Translations under genes and position numbers: made by a program | The notes under the pieces: generated by a model | Seen by the model: only the letters and a program-made list of their open reading frames with translations | The model's database searches: none | What the model was told of the DNA's origin: nothing | Assembly: GCA_963975935.1 (NCBI GenBank) | Contig: CAXBIQ010000001.1 | Location: forward strand, 62,001 to 126,000 | Direction of reading: 5' to 3' | Length of the DNA: 64,000 nt | DNA from: Planktosalinus sp963975935 | Lineage (GTDB): Bacteria; Bacteroidota; Bacteroidia; Flavobacteriales; Flavobacteriaceae | Shown: in pieces, positions 1 to 8,314 of the stretch | Position numbering within the stretch: the stretch's first letter is position 1 | How the letters are laid out: every line of letters starts with the position of its first letter

Positions 1-212
1 ATTTCAGCTTCCGCTAAAGCGAAAAAATCTTTAGAGTCGAGCTCTTTTAACTTAAAGGACCCAATACCATCAATTTTTAACAAGCGGCTTTTTTTCTCCT
101 TGAATATTGCCCGGGCACTTCCCAGCTTTTGAATGAGTTTTTTTGCAGAAGCATCACCAAGATTTGGTACTTTTTGCAAAACCAGGGTGTAAAATAATTC
201 GTCCTTATCCAC
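1..212 (-). CDS. dprA: DNA-processing protein DprA, N-terminal part (runs off window)
   Basis: Only the first 70 codons are in the window; the gene continues left of base 1. The peptide carries two helix-hairpin-helix-like stretches (VPNLGDASAKKLI and IDGIGSFKLKELD), as in the N-terminal SAM/HhH region of Bacteroidota DprA. DprA loads RecA on incoming single-stranded DNA during transformation. The start is GTG at 212: an in-frame TAA lies three codons upstream and no ATG is available. It is divergent from the HU-SPOR gene. The Rossmann-fold catalytic core is outside the window, so the call rests on the N-terminus alone. Confidence 0.75.
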   Translation of the reverse strand, partial: MDKDELFYTLVLQKVPNLGDASAKKLIQKLGSARAIFKEKKSRLLKIDGIGSFKLKELDSKDFFALAEAE

Positions 213-304
213 TCTCTTTTAGGTATATAATTTTTAAAAATACAAGAAAAAACGTTTTGTTAAAAAAATCTTGAGTTGAAAATGACAAAACTTAAAAAAA
301 ACAC

Positions 305-312
305 TAAATTTG
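305..312 (+). promoter_or_regulatory. -7 element of the HU-SPOR gene promoter
   Basis: TAAATTTG matches the Bacteroidota -7 consensus TAnnTTTG exactly and ends six bases before the ATG at 319. The transcript would therefore be leaderless or nearly so. No -33 TTG at a standard distance is clear; the closest, at 276-278, is 26 bases away. Confidence 0.5.
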
Positions 313-318
313 TTTGCG

Positions 319-1245
319 ATGGCAATAACCAAATACATAAACGATTTACTGTACCGATATGAATGTGTCATAATTCCGGGTTTTGGAGCTTTTTTAACCC
401 AAAACAATCCGGCGCACATTGATACATCGACACATACGTTTTATCCACCATCCAAAACACTTTCTTTCAACAAACAGCTCCAAACCAATGACGGCCTTCT
501 TGCAAACCATATTGCAAAGGCTGAAAGCTGCAGTTATGAAAGTGCCCTCCTGAAACTAAGAAATGAAGTCAAAACACTCAAGATAGCGCTTGAAAGCGGA
601 AGCCCGGTTTCTTTTGAAAACATAGGCTCGCTTCAACAAAAACCTAACCTGCAACTGATATTCTCTCCTGATGCTTCTTCAAATTTCCTGACTGAAGCCT
701 TTGGGCTTTCCAGTTTTGTATCTGCAGCTGTTTCCAGAAAAGTGGTAACAGAACAAGAGGAAAAACCGGTACTGCTTTTCACTCCGGAAAAAAGAGGTGC
801 GACCCCTTATATCAAGTATGCGGCAATTGGTTTACTAGCCCTGGGCTTGTCAAGTTTTGGCGGACTTTTCATATACAATAACCAGGTTCAGGAACACAAT
901 TTTGTTGAAAAGCAAAAAGCCACAACCCAACTGGAAAATCAAATACAACAAGCTACATTTCTTGTTAATAATCCGTTGCCGTCACTTACGGTATCTGTGA
1001 AAACACCTGCCGGCAAATATCATGTTATCGCCGGTGCTTTCCGGATGGAAGAAAATGCCGACACAAAAATAAATCAGCTAAAGGAAAAGGGTTATCCCGC
1101 CAGAGCCATTGGTGTGAATAAATATGGTCTTCATCAGGTAGTCTATGACAGTTTTCAAGAGAGAGAAGAAGCACTTGCAACACTTCGCAGGGTTCAAAGC
1201 ACAGAAAACCAAGACGCATGGCTCCTAATTCAGGAGCTTGAATAA
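319..1245 (+). CDS. HU-like (HU-CCDC81 type) protein with transmembrane segment and SPOR domain
   Basis: 308 residues, in three parts. Residues 1-130 resemble the bacterial HU-CCDC81 domains: the IIPGFGAFLTQNN segment and a second FENIGSL segment mimic the HU/IHF beta-arm core. Residues 167-187 form one hydrophobic membrane span. Residues 231-306 form a SPOR domain (GKYHVIAGAF...), a fold that binds denuded peptidoglycan glycan at division sites. The expected topology is cytoplasmic HU, one span, periplasmic SPOR. A TTG codon at 310 lies in frame, but the ATG at 319 (MAITKYI) is the natural start and follows the -7 element directly. A role linking nucleoid and septum is inference. Confidence 0.8.
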   Translation: MAITKYINDLLYRYECVIIPGFGAFLTQNNPAHIDTSTHTFYPPSKTLSFNKQLQTNDGLLANHIAKAESCSYESALLKLRNEVKTLKIALESGSPVSFENIGSLQQKPNLQLIFSPDASSNFLTEAFGLSSFVSAAVSRKVVTEQEEKPVLLFTPEKRGATPYIKYAAIGLLALGLSSFGGLFIYNNQVQEHNFVEKQKATTQLENQIQQATFLVNNPLPSLTVSVKTPAGKYHVIAGAFRMEENADTKINQLKEKGYPARAIGVNKYGLHQVVYDSFQEREEALATLRRVQSTENQDAWLLIQELE

Positions 1246-1301
1246 GCCCTGCCAAACCCTAAAATTTAATACATTTTTAACCACATTGCCCAAAAGCATA
1301 G

Positions 1302-1309
1302 TACCTTTG
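1302..1309 (+). promoter_or_regulatory. -7 element of the thioesterase promoter
   Basis: TACCTTTG is a perfect TAnnTTTG, 14 bases before the ATG at 1324. No TTTG at 17-23 bases upstream is evident, so the -33 part is unassigned. Confidence 0.5.
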
Positions 1310-1323
1310 CATAAAAATTAATT

Positions 1324-1833
1324 ATGCAAGCCAGAACTCCTAAAGATTCTCTTACAGTCCTAACGGATATTGTTTTACCCAGCGAAACCAATCCTATTGG
1401 CAATATGTTTGGAGGCGAATTGCTTGCCCGGATGGACAGGGCAGCAAGTATCGCAGCCAGAAGGCATTCCCGCAGAATCGTAGTGACTGCTTCTGTAAAT
1501 CATGTAGCCTTTAACAAGATGATTCCGGTGGGAAGTGTGGTAACCGTCGAAGCGAAAGTCTCCCGCGCATTTAAAACCTCTATGGAGATTTATATGGACG
1601 TTTGGATTGAAGATCGTGAGAGCGGCATAAAAAGCAAGGCGAATGAAGCTATCTATACTTTTGTAGCGGTAGATGAAATGGGAACACCTGTAGAGGTTCC
1701 GGAGATACTCCCTGAAACTGATATAGAAAAACTTCGTTTTGATGCTGCCCTGCGTAGAAAACAACTCAGCCTGGTGCTCGCCGGAAAAATGAAACCCAAA
1801 GAAGCAACAGAATTAAAAGCTCTTTTTGAGTAA
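1324..1833 (+). CDS. Acyl-CoA thioesterase, hotdog fold (YciA/ACOT type)
   Basis: 169 residues, a single hotdog domain. The segment NPIGNMFGGELLARMD (residues 23-38) is the family's catalytic turn and helix start, with Asn27 and Asp38 as the likely functional residues. VTASVNHVAFNKMIPVGSVV is the conserved central strand-loop. Members hydrolyse acyl-CoA to free fatty acid and CoA in the cytoplasm and usually act as hexamers. The gene stands alone with its own -7 element and converges on the EnvC-like gene with only eight bases between stop codons. Substrate chain length cannot be read from sequence. Confidence 0.88.
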   Translation: MQARTPKDSLTVLTDIVLPSETNPIGNMFGGELLARMDRAASIAARRHSRRIVVTASVNHVAFNKMIPVGSVVTVEAKVSRAFKTSMEIYMDVWIEDRESGIKSKANEAIYTFVAVDEMGTPVEVPEILPETDIEKLRFDAALRRKQLSLVLAGKMKPKEATELKALFE

Positions 1834-1841
1834 AGCTTTTT

Positions 1842-3074
1842 CTACATCCTAAATACCCAATCTGCAGGGTTTAGTTTGTTTGTGTTTTGGAAAATCAGGA
1901 ATTTTAATATAGTTTTCCCCGTCGTGGGGTTTGTGAAAATTTTCCCTATTTCCTGTTTTGTTTTAACCTTGTCTCCCTTTTTCACATACACGTCTGTAAT
2001 GTTTTGGTAAACGGTTATATAATCACCGTGTCGAATCTGTACGGCTTTATTTGCGCCTCTAATAACCGTCACGGCCAGGACTTCACCGTCAAAAGCAGAT
2101 CTGGCTTTAGCGCCTTCATCTGTGGCAATTTCAACACCACTACTTGTGGTTTTAACATTGGGTAGCGTGGGGTGTTGTGTGACACCAAAGTTGGTAACCA
2201 CTACTCCTCGTTCAACAGGCCATGGTAATTTACCTTTATTGCTTGTAAAATTTGCTGCCAGGGCTTTTGCTTCTGCTGTCATGGCAAAGGTGGTGCTGGA
2301 CCTTCTGGTAGCTGTTCCCCCTGCTGCTTTGTTTGATTCTGCGATAGCTGCACGAATCAAATCTTCAATCTGTTTGTCTATTGCAGCGGCTTCACGCTGC
2401 TTTGTTTTAATCTGCGTTGCATATTTACTTTCCTCTTTTCTCAGTGTTCCCATCAACTGCTCTTGTTGCTTTTTTTCCTCCTGCAACTTGGTGCGCGCCA
2501 CACGATTTTCTTCAATGAGCTTTTGTTTTTCTTTTTGCTGCTGAATGAGGTTTGTATTTAACTCCTGAAGTTCTACTGTTTTCGCCTGTATTTCCTCCCC
2601 TTGTTTTTTCCTGTGATTGGCATATTGCTGCATATACTGAACCCGCTTGTATGCCTGTAAAAAACTCTCTGATGAAAGTAAAAACATGATCCTGCTTTGA
2701 TCTGATTTGCTTTTGTAAGACTTTTCAATGAGTTTTGCGTAATCTTCCTTGAGGGTGATCAGGTCATTGCGCAACTGATCAATTCTGCTCATGTTTGAGT
2801 TGATCTCCCGTGTGATGAGATTCGCCTGCTGATTTGTGACTTTGATGAGGTTTTCCCTCACCTGTATGCGTTTTGAAATATCTTCAACTTCCGTTAAAAC
2901 TGACTTTTCTTTCTTTTTGGTCGAAAAAAGTAAATTATTGATTTGACGTATTTCTTCCTGAAGCTGCTGTCGCTTTTCCTCCAGTTCGGCTTGCTTGTCT
3001 TTTTGTGAAAAGGCCGTGATTCCCGTAAAAAACAAGAATATTAGAAGCACGATATGTTTTGTATAAAATCTCAT
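1842..3074 (-). CDS. EnvC-like murein hydrolase activator with degenerate LytM/M23 domain
   Basis: 410 residues: signal peptide (about 1-24, ending TAFSQ), a long charged coiled coil (about 25-245) and a LytM-like domain (about 290-408). The catalytic M23 residues are missing. Where active enzymes have HxxxD the protein reads TTSSGVEI, and the second HxH motif is replaced by LKFLI. This is the pattern of EnvC/NlpD, which activate periplasmic amidases at the septum and do not cut peptidoglycan themselves. The start overlaps the stop of the DUF4292 gene by one base (TAATG), so translation is probably coupled. It is the last gene of the leftward run that begins at 8256. Confidence 0.85.
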   Translation of the reverse strand: MRFYTKHIVLLIFLFFTGITAFSQKDKQAELEEKRQQLQEEIRQINNLLFSTKKKEKSVLTEVEDISKRIQVRENLIKVTNQQANLITREINSNMSRIDQLRNDLITLKEDYAKLIEKSYKSKSDQSRIMFLLSSESFLQAYKRVQYMQQYANHRKKQGEEIQAKTVELQELNTNLIQQQKEKQKLIEENRVARTKLQEEKKQQEQLMGTLRKEESKYATQIKTKQREAAAIDKQIEDLIRAAIAESNKAAGGTATRRSSTTFAMTAEAKALAANFTSNKGKLPWPVERGVVVTNFGVTQHPTLPNVKTTSSGVEIATDEGAKARSAFDGEVLAVTVIRGANKAVQIRHGDYITVYQNITDVYVKKGDKVKTKQEIGKIFTNPTTGKTILKFLIFQNTNKLNPADWVFRM

Positions 3075-3850
3075 TAATCTAAGCGTATTTCAGAATATCC
3101 GTTCGGAATTTTAAATGGAAAGCTCACATTTGCTTCAAGGTCGATATTTCTATAATCCAAAATAATTCTTGTCTGGTTGTTGATTTCTATGGCGTTAATC
3201 CTGATCTCTTTCGGAAAAAACTGCTGATTTATTTCCTGATATGAACTGTAATCAATTGTGAGCACCCGTTGTTCCTGAGGTTGCATGATTTGTTGCGAAG
3301 CCATCTTATAGTTCAAAGGGTTGATTAAAAATATATGCTTGAAAAGTTCCTGTGAGTTTTTGGGCGTAAGCCGGTAGTCATTATTGGAAACCGATGCGGT
3401 ATAAGATTTAGCTTCCATAGGTAAAACCGCATTACCGAGTAAGATGTTTTGAGCCATCTCAAAATCGATATCAACAGCCAGCCAGCTGCTCAGCAATCTG
3501 AAATCGCCGTCAAAATAAGTTTTACCGATGGTTTCATAATAACTCACATGATCCGGGGTTATGATTAGTTTTGCCATGGTTATCCCTAAAATTGACGCGC
3601 TTACCCAGATGGTTTTGTCTTTTTCCACTCGCAAACTCACTGTCATACTTTGGGATTTTTCACCGTCATCATAGTTGACATTTACACGTGCAGCCAGTGT
3701 TGAAAAATTCACTTCGCTTTTCTTATGTAAATCAATCAATTCTTTGGAAGAAATATTTTCATCCAATGCGCCCGGCACTTTTTTTCCGGCCCCACAGGAG
3801 AGCAATGAAAGGATCAGTAAAAAGAATGAAGCAACTTTTATATAATTCAT
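3074..3850 (-). CDS. DUF4292 lipoprotein
   Basis: 258 residues with a lipoprotein signal peptide; the lipobox LLSC places the lipidated cysteine at residue 19. The rest alternates beta-strand-like stretches (VSLRVEKDKTIWVSASI, ISYYETIGKTYFDG), as in the DUF4292 family, whose fold resembles LolB/LolA-like carriers. Lipoprotein or outer-membrane maintenance is a plausible but unproven role. In Flavobacteriia this family usually sits between a TPR protein and the M23/EnvC-like gene, as here. It is joined to the EnvC-like gene by a one-base TAATG overlap. Confidence 0.8.
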   Translation of the reverse strand: MNYIKVASFFLLILSLLSCGAGKKVPGALDENISSKELIDLHKKSEVNFSTLAARVNVNYDDGEKSQSMTVSLRVEKDKTIWVSASILGITMAKLIITPDHVSYYETIGKTYFDGDFRLLSSWLAVDIDFEMAQNILLGNAVLPMEAKSYTASVSNNDYRLTPKNSQELFKHIFLINPLNYKMASQQIMQPQEQRVLTIDYSSYQEINQQFFPKEIRINAIEINNQTRIILDYRNIDLEANVSFPFKIPNGYSEIRLD

Positions 3851-3859
3851 AAAGGGGTT

Positions 3860-5227
3860 TTAGTTTTTTACTGCCAAATTTTGTGCCTTTTTTAAATATT
3901 CCTCAGATTTTGGTGAATTTCCTTCTTTTTCATACACTTTGCTGAGTTGCAAATAAAAGTCCCTTTCCATTTGAATATCATCAATAAGGTAATCTAACCC
4001 GGTCTCCAGCATCGTCTTTGCTTTTTCGGTTTTTTCAAGATTCAAATTTGCAACACCGTTCAATAAATATAACAAAGGCTGAGAAGGAAATAAATCCAGG
4101 CTTTGGCTGCTAAGCGTTTGGGCTTCCTCAAATTTTTTAAAGTCAATTTGAAGCAGTAATGTGTTTTTTATCAGATTAAAATTACCGGGGTTGTTTTTTA
4201 CCCCCAACTCAAAATACTGAAGTGCTTCTTCAGGCATTTCTTTGTTCAAATAATAGCCCGCTAACTGTTCATAAACCTGATCGGTTTTTGACTCTGTTGA
4301 AAAAAGCGTGACCATTTCTTCCAGCTTTTCTTCATAAGTTGGATTGTCATTCACAAAAAGGAGAAAGTCATTCAAAACTTTAAATTTGTTTTCGGCATCA
4401 ATTTTATCTGACCTAAAAACGACCTTCATAGAGTTTACGGCTTCTTGAGGCTGGTTTGCATCGAGATGAAATTTATACAATGCCATGTGTGCAAGTTCAG
4501 AATCAGGTTTGGCCTCAATGAGTTTTTTTGCTGTAGCAAAAGCAGCTTCCTTGTTGTCTGCCTCACTATAAAGAAGAATAAGGTTTAGAAAATCCTGTTC
4601 ATTGGCAGGTGTGCGTTTGATTCGTTGTTCCAAATCTGCAATCTGAGTGCCTGAATCATCACTTTTAAGATAAATTTGCTGGCGCAATTGATTTCTATAA
4701 TCGCTGTTTCCCAACTCCAGATCCAGCTCATCTAAAATTTGCAATGCTTTGTCATATTGCTCTGTGCGTTCATAGAGATTTGCCAAATCTTCTTTATAAT
4801 CTTTGTCGAAAGGGATTAAATTTTTTACAACTTCAATGGCTTTTGAATAGTCACTTGTGTTGTAGTACACATCATAGAGCCCTTCATAAGCTTCGGGTTT
4901 GCCGGGCTCCATTTGAAGCACTTTGTTGTAGTTTTCTTCGGCCTGTTGCCATTGTTTTAAATGAGCGTGGTTATTTGCCATTTCAAAATAAACCGCAACT
5001 TCATTTGGGGACTCCTCAGCTGCTTTTTCGAGAGCTTTCAGTGCACGGTCATAATTTTCAATCCCTTTCTGTTTAAGCGCTTCAAAAAAATGCTCCTGGA
5101 AACGATCGGTAACATTTCCCAAATCATCGAGCACTTCTTCTTCGTCTTTTTCCTGGGCAAACGAAATTGCCGGAATGAAGTTCATTCCAAAAAATAATAA
5201 AAGGATGTATGTAAGGTTTCTTTTCAA
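3860..5227 (-). CDS. Secreted tetratricopeptide-repeat protein
   Basis: 455 residues: a signal peptide of about 25 residues (ending ISFAQ), then at least seven TPR-like helical pairs. Clear TPR signatures include AVYFEMANNHAHLKQWQQAE and YYLNKEMPEEALQYFELGVK. It is predicted to be periplasmic or attached to the periplasmic side of the envelope and to act as a protein-interaction scaffold. No catalytic domain is visible. It lies nine bases upstream of the DUF4292 lipoprotein and 20 bases downstream of the nucleotidyltransferase, in one apparent operon. The partner is unknown. Confidence 0.82.
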   Translation of the reverse strand: MKRNLTYILLLFFGMNFIPAISFAQEKDEEEVLDDLGNVTDRFQEHFFEALKQKGIENYDRALKALEKAAEESPNEVAVYFEMANNHAHLKQWQQAEENYNKVLQMEPGKPEAYEGLYDVYYNTSDYSKAIEVVKNLIPFDKDYKEDLANLYERTEQYDKALQILDELDLELGNSDYRNQLRQQIYLKSDDSGTQIADLEQRIKRTPANEQDFLNLILLYSEADNKEAAFATAKKLIEAKPDSELAHMALYKFHLDANQPQEAVNSMKVVFRSDKIDAENKFKVLNDFLLFVNDNPTYEEKLEEMVTLFSTESKTDQVYEQLAGYYLNKEMPEEALQYFELGVKNNPGNFNLIKNTLLLQIDFKKFEEAQTLSSQSLDLFPSQPLLYLLNGVANLNLEKTEKAKTMLETGLDYLIDDIQMERDFYLQLSKVYEKEGNSPKSEEYLKKAQNLAVKN

Positions 5228-5247
5228 TTCTTTTTAATAGTAATGTA

Positions 5248-6258
5248 TCATTCCATCACAGAATAATCGCCCAAACTCACCGAAGTGAAGTCTCCATCAA
5301 AGATAACGTGATTTCCTATCATTGCATTGTCCAGATGCGCATTTTTAATGGTGCTGTTTGTTTGTATCAAACTGTTTTTGATGGTGCTGTTCTCTACCAC
5401 ACAACCATCACCCAAAGAGACATTTGGGCCAATAGTAGCATTTTTTAAAGTTACATTTTCACCAATGTAACAAGGTTCAACTATAGTCGCGTTATCTTCT
5501 TTGATTTTACTCGAGATCAACGGCATTCCTTCTTTTGAAAGGTGATTGAGCATACGCGTATTGGTTTCAACTGTGACATTTTTATTGCCGCAATCCATCC
5601 ATTCATCAATTTTTCCGGGAACGAAAACTTTTCCCTGCTCCATCATTGCTTTGATGCCATCATTGATTTGATACTCACCACCATGGGTTAAATTGGCATC
5701 CAGCACTTTTTGTAACTCATCTTTTAAAACGGAAGCTTCTTTGAAATAATAAATCCCAATAACCGCCAGATTGGAAACAAATTCTTTTGGTTTTTCAACC
5801 AAGCCGGTGATATGATTGTTTTCGCTTAAATTTACCACACCATACTGTGAGGGGTTTTCCACTTCCTTGACCCAGATGACACTATCAGCGTTTTCATCCA
5901 ATTTAAAATCTGCCCTGAAAAGCGTGTCTGCATAAGCAATTACACAGGGGCCGCTAAGAGAATTTTTAGCACACATAATGGCGTGACCGGTGCCCAGGGG
6001 TTTGTCCTGATAATAAATAGTGCCTTTGGCACCCATCGTTTTTGCGATATCAAGAAGGTTTTCTTCCACTTCCTTTCCAAAATCTTCAGCAATGATAAAG
6101 GCGACTTCTTCAATTTTTCTATTTAACACTTTGGCGATGTCTTTTACCAAACGATGCACAATAGGTTTTCCCGCCACGGGAATCAAAGGTTTTGGAACAG
6201 TGAGTGTATGTGGTCGCAAGCGGCTTCCGCGGCCTGCCATGGGTACAATTATTTTCAT
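5248..6258 (-). CDS. Sugar-phosphate nucleotidyltransferase with C-terminal left-handed beta helix
   Basis: 336 residues. The N-terminal Rossmann-like nucleotidyltransferase domain opens with the signature PMAGRGSRLRPHT followed by KPLIPVAGKP, which bind NTP and sugar phosphate. Residues from about 265 onward are hexapeptide repeats (IGENVTLKNATIGPNVSLGD) forming a left-handed beta helix. Relatives make dTDP-, UDP- or GDP-sugars; the closest style is glucose-1-phosphate thymidylyl/uridylyltransferase or bifunctional GlmU-like enzymes. The C-terminal acetyltransferase activity of GlmU cannot be assumed. It belongs to the operon with dut and a flippase, so envelope glycan precursor supply is likely. 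Confidence 0.85.
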   Translation of the reverse strand: MKIIVPMAGRGSRLRPHTLTVPKPLIPVAGKPIVHRLVKDIAKVLNRKIEEVAFIIAEDFGKEVEENLLDIAKTMGAKGTIYYQDKPLGTGHAIMCAKNSLSGPCVIAYADTLFRADFKLDENADSVIWVKEVENPSQYGVVNLSENNHITGLVEKPKEFVSNLAVIGIYYFKEASVLKDELQKVLDANLTHGGEYQINDGIKAMMEQGKVFVPGKIDEWMDCGNKNVTVETNTRMLNHLSKEGMPLISSKIKEDNATIVEPCYIGENVTLKNATIGPNVSLGDGCVVENSTIKNSLIQTNSTIKNAHLDNAMIGNHVIFDGDFTSVSLGDYSVME

Positions 6259-6263
6259 AATCT

Positions 6264-6283
6264 ATGCCCGCGAAGGCGGGTAT
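6264..6283. repeat. Short palindromic hairpin (CCGCCTTCGCGG-type repeat)
   Basis: CCCGC, loop GAAG, GCGGG (6267-6280), extended by three more pairs including one G-T. Its core is the reverse complement of the hairpin at 6349-6368. Both lie between dut and the nucleotidyltransferase gene. Hairpins with this GCCTTCGCGG core are a recurring intergenic element in flavobacterial genomes. Confidence 0.55.
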
Positions 6284-6348
6284 CTTTTTAAGGTTATACT
6301 TTTTATTATAAGTTATTCGTTTTAAAAATCTAGTTTCTATATACTAAG

Positions 6349-6368
6349 ATTTCCGCCTTCGCGGAAAT
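6349..6368. repeat. Perfect 8-bp hairpin with CTTC loop immediately after dut
   Basis: ATTTCCGC, CTTC, GCGGAAAT is a perfect stem that touches the stop codon of dut (6368-6370). It shares the core CCGCCTTCGCGG with the element at 6264-6283 but in the opposite orientation. It may protect the dut 3' end or act as a repeat of the REP kind. There is no U-run, so it is not a typical intrinsic terminator. Confidence 0.5.
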
Positions 6369-6802
6369 TATTTTGTACCTGTGCTTCCAAAACCTCCTTC
6401 GCCTCTTGATGTTTCAGAAAGTGTTTCCACTTCAATCCACTCGGCGCGATCGTGCTTTGCGATGACGAGCTGGGCAATGCGTTCGCCGTTTTCAATGGTA
6501 AATGCTTCGTTTGAAAGGTTGACAAGTATTACTCCAATCTCCCCACGGTAATCTGCATCAATCGTTCCCGGGGCGTTTAAGACCGTTATTCCTTTTTTTG
6601 CTGCCAAGCCACTACGCGGTCTTACCTGTGCCTCTGTGCCCACGGGAAGCTCTATAAAGAGCCCTGTTTTAACTATGGCGCGTTCCAACGGTTGCAAGGT
6701 GATCGCTTCCTCAATAAAGGCTCGTAAATCCATTCCCGCTGAAGCAATTGTTTCATAATGTGGAAGGGGATGATTTGATTTATTGATGATTTTTATGTTC
6801 AT
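6368..6802 (-). CDS. dut: dUTP diphosphatase
   Basis: 144 residues, the normal trimeric dUTPase length, with all five motifs: AGMDLRA (22-28), RPRSGLA (61-67), GTIDADYRGEIGV (79-91, Asp82 the likely catalytic base), GERIAQLV (106-113) and RGEGGFGSTG (133-142). It hydrolyses dUTP to dUMP and pyrophosphate, keeping uracil out of DNA and feeding thymidylate synthesis. The reading frame is open further upstream, but the ATG at 6802 gives the canonical MNIKIINKS start. That ATG overlaps the stop of the flippase gene as ATGA, which indicates translational coupling. Confidence 0.96.
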   Translation of the reverse strand: MNIKIINKSNHPLPHYETIASAGMDLRAFIEEAITLQPLERAIVKTGLFIELPVGTEAQVRPRSGLAAKKGITVLNAPGTIDADYRGEIGVILVNLSNEAFTIENGERIAQLVIAKHDRAEWIEVETLSETSRGEGGFGSTGTK

Positions 6803-8256
6803 TTTATTCGTAATAAAAGTTTTACAGCTTGTTTTTCCTGAACGAGTACCAAAGTTAAAAAAGCAATCCATAACGGGATGGTGAACTCATAAGTATTTCT
6901 GAAAATATAGAAACAAACTCCAGATACAAGTATAGAACCGAAGAAATACAAACTTATTTTTTTAATCGCATACGGAATGGGGAAATATTTTTGCCCGAAA
7001 TAATAGGAAAGCAACATCATGGTTCCATAAGCCGCCACTGTTGCAATGGCCGAGCCCATAAAACTCATCGAGGGAATGAGGATAAAGTTGACCGCAAGTG
7101 TAATGATTGCACCCACAATTGAAATATAAGCGCCAAACTTTGTCCGGTCAGTAACTTTGTACCAAACGGAAAGGTTGTGATAAATTCCCAGGCAAAAATT
7201 GGCCAGTAAAATAAGTGGAACAATTTGCATCGCTACCCAGTAATCGCTGTCGCGAATGAGTATGATTTTCAGCACATCTGCAAATACAACCACGGTAATT
7301 AAAATAACCGACCCAAAGGCTATAAAATAGCGGGTTATCAGCGCATAGGTTTCAGGAGCGTTTTTTTCTTTTGCCTGGCTAAAGAAAAACGGTTCGATGC
7401 CCAACCGGAACGCTGTTGCGAAAAGAGTCATAAAAATGGCCAGTTTGTAACAGGCGGCATAGGCGCCCACAGCTTCATCGGCGATATCGGCGGGAAGCAA
7501 CCAGCCCAGTAAAATTCTGTCGAAAGCCTCATTTACGGCAAATGCAATCCCGGCAATCAAAACAGGAACTGCATACCGCATCATCTCTTTCCAAAGCGGT
7601 TTGCTGAATTTATAAATGGTCTTAAAGTAAAATGGAAGCAACAATAAAAAAGTGATCGCACTTGCCACCACCATGGATAGGAAAATGTATGAAATTTGGT
7701 AATCCTCAAGGTATAATTTTCCCCAAAATTCGTCTGAAGCCAAACGGGGTAGCGCTACGAGGAAAAACACATTTAGACCAAGATTTACAGCTACATTGAA
7801 GATTTTTATAATTGCATAGCGCACAGGTTGTTCATTAGCGCGCAGCCAGGCAAAAGGAATAATCACCAACGCATCAAGCGTGAGCACAAAAATCGTAAAA
7901 GTGATATACTCTACAGGAATGCCTGAAAGAGTCGAAAGTCCATTTCTAAAAGTAAACGCTGCTGCTAAAAACAGTAACGAAGTAAAAATAAGAGAAATGG
8001 TTGCTGTTGAAACAACGGTTTTTTTATCTTCTTCTTTGGTAAAAAACCTGAAAAAGGCCGTTTCCATACCATACGCCAGGATGACATTAAAGAGGATAAT
8101 CCACGAGAAAATAATGGAGATTTCACCATATTCACTCGTGGGAAGCACGGCAGTGTAAAGCGGCACCAGAAGAAAACTCAGCATCCTGGGCAATACTGTT
8201 GCCAGGCCGTAAATAAAAGTGTGTTGAAAGAGTTTTTTTAAAGCCGTCAAAAGCAA
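6799..8256 (-). CDS. Oligosaccharide flippase, Wzx/MATE-like (polysaccharide biosynthesis protein)
   Basis: 485 residues with about 12-14 hydrophobic spans and the N-terminal pattern FIYGLATVLPRMLSFLLVPLY, typical of the polysaccharide-transporter (PST) branch of the MOP superfamily. Such proteins flip undecaprenyl-linked glycans across the inner membrane. It is the first gene of a leftward run with dut, nucleotidyltransferase, TPR, DUF4292 and EnvC-like genes, and is coupled to dut by ATGA. A second Wzx-like gene lies in the polysaccharide cluster at 37824; this copy probably serves a different, more conserved glycan. The exact substrate is unknown. Confidence 0.85.
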   Translation of the reverse strand: MLLTALKKLFQHTFIYGLATVLPRMLSFLLVPLYTAVLPTSEYGEISIIFSWIILFNVILAYGMETAFFRFFTKEEDKKTVVSTATISLIFTSLLFLAAAFTFRNGLSTLSGIPVEYITFTIFVLTLDALVIIPFAWLRANEQPVRYAIIKIFNVAVNLGLNVFFLVALPRLASDEFWGKLYLEDYQISYIFLSMVVASAITFLLLLPFYFKTIYKFSKPLWKEMMRYAVPVLIAGIAFAVNEAFDRILLGWLLPADIADEAVGAYAACYKLAIFMTLFATAFRLGIEPFFFSQAKEKNAPETYALITRYFIAFGSVILITVVVFADVLKIILIRDSDYWVAMQIVPLILLANFCLGIYHNLSVWYKVTDRTKFGAYISIVGAIITLAVNFILIPSMSFMGSAIATVAAYGTMMLLSYYFGQKYFPIPYAIKKISLYFFGSILVSGVCFYIFRNTYEFTIPLWIAFLTLVLVQEKQAVKLLLRIK

Positions 8257-8314
8257 GGGTTGTTAGAAACAATAAATGTATTTAAAACGACTTAGTTCCA
8301 CAAAATTTTATGGA

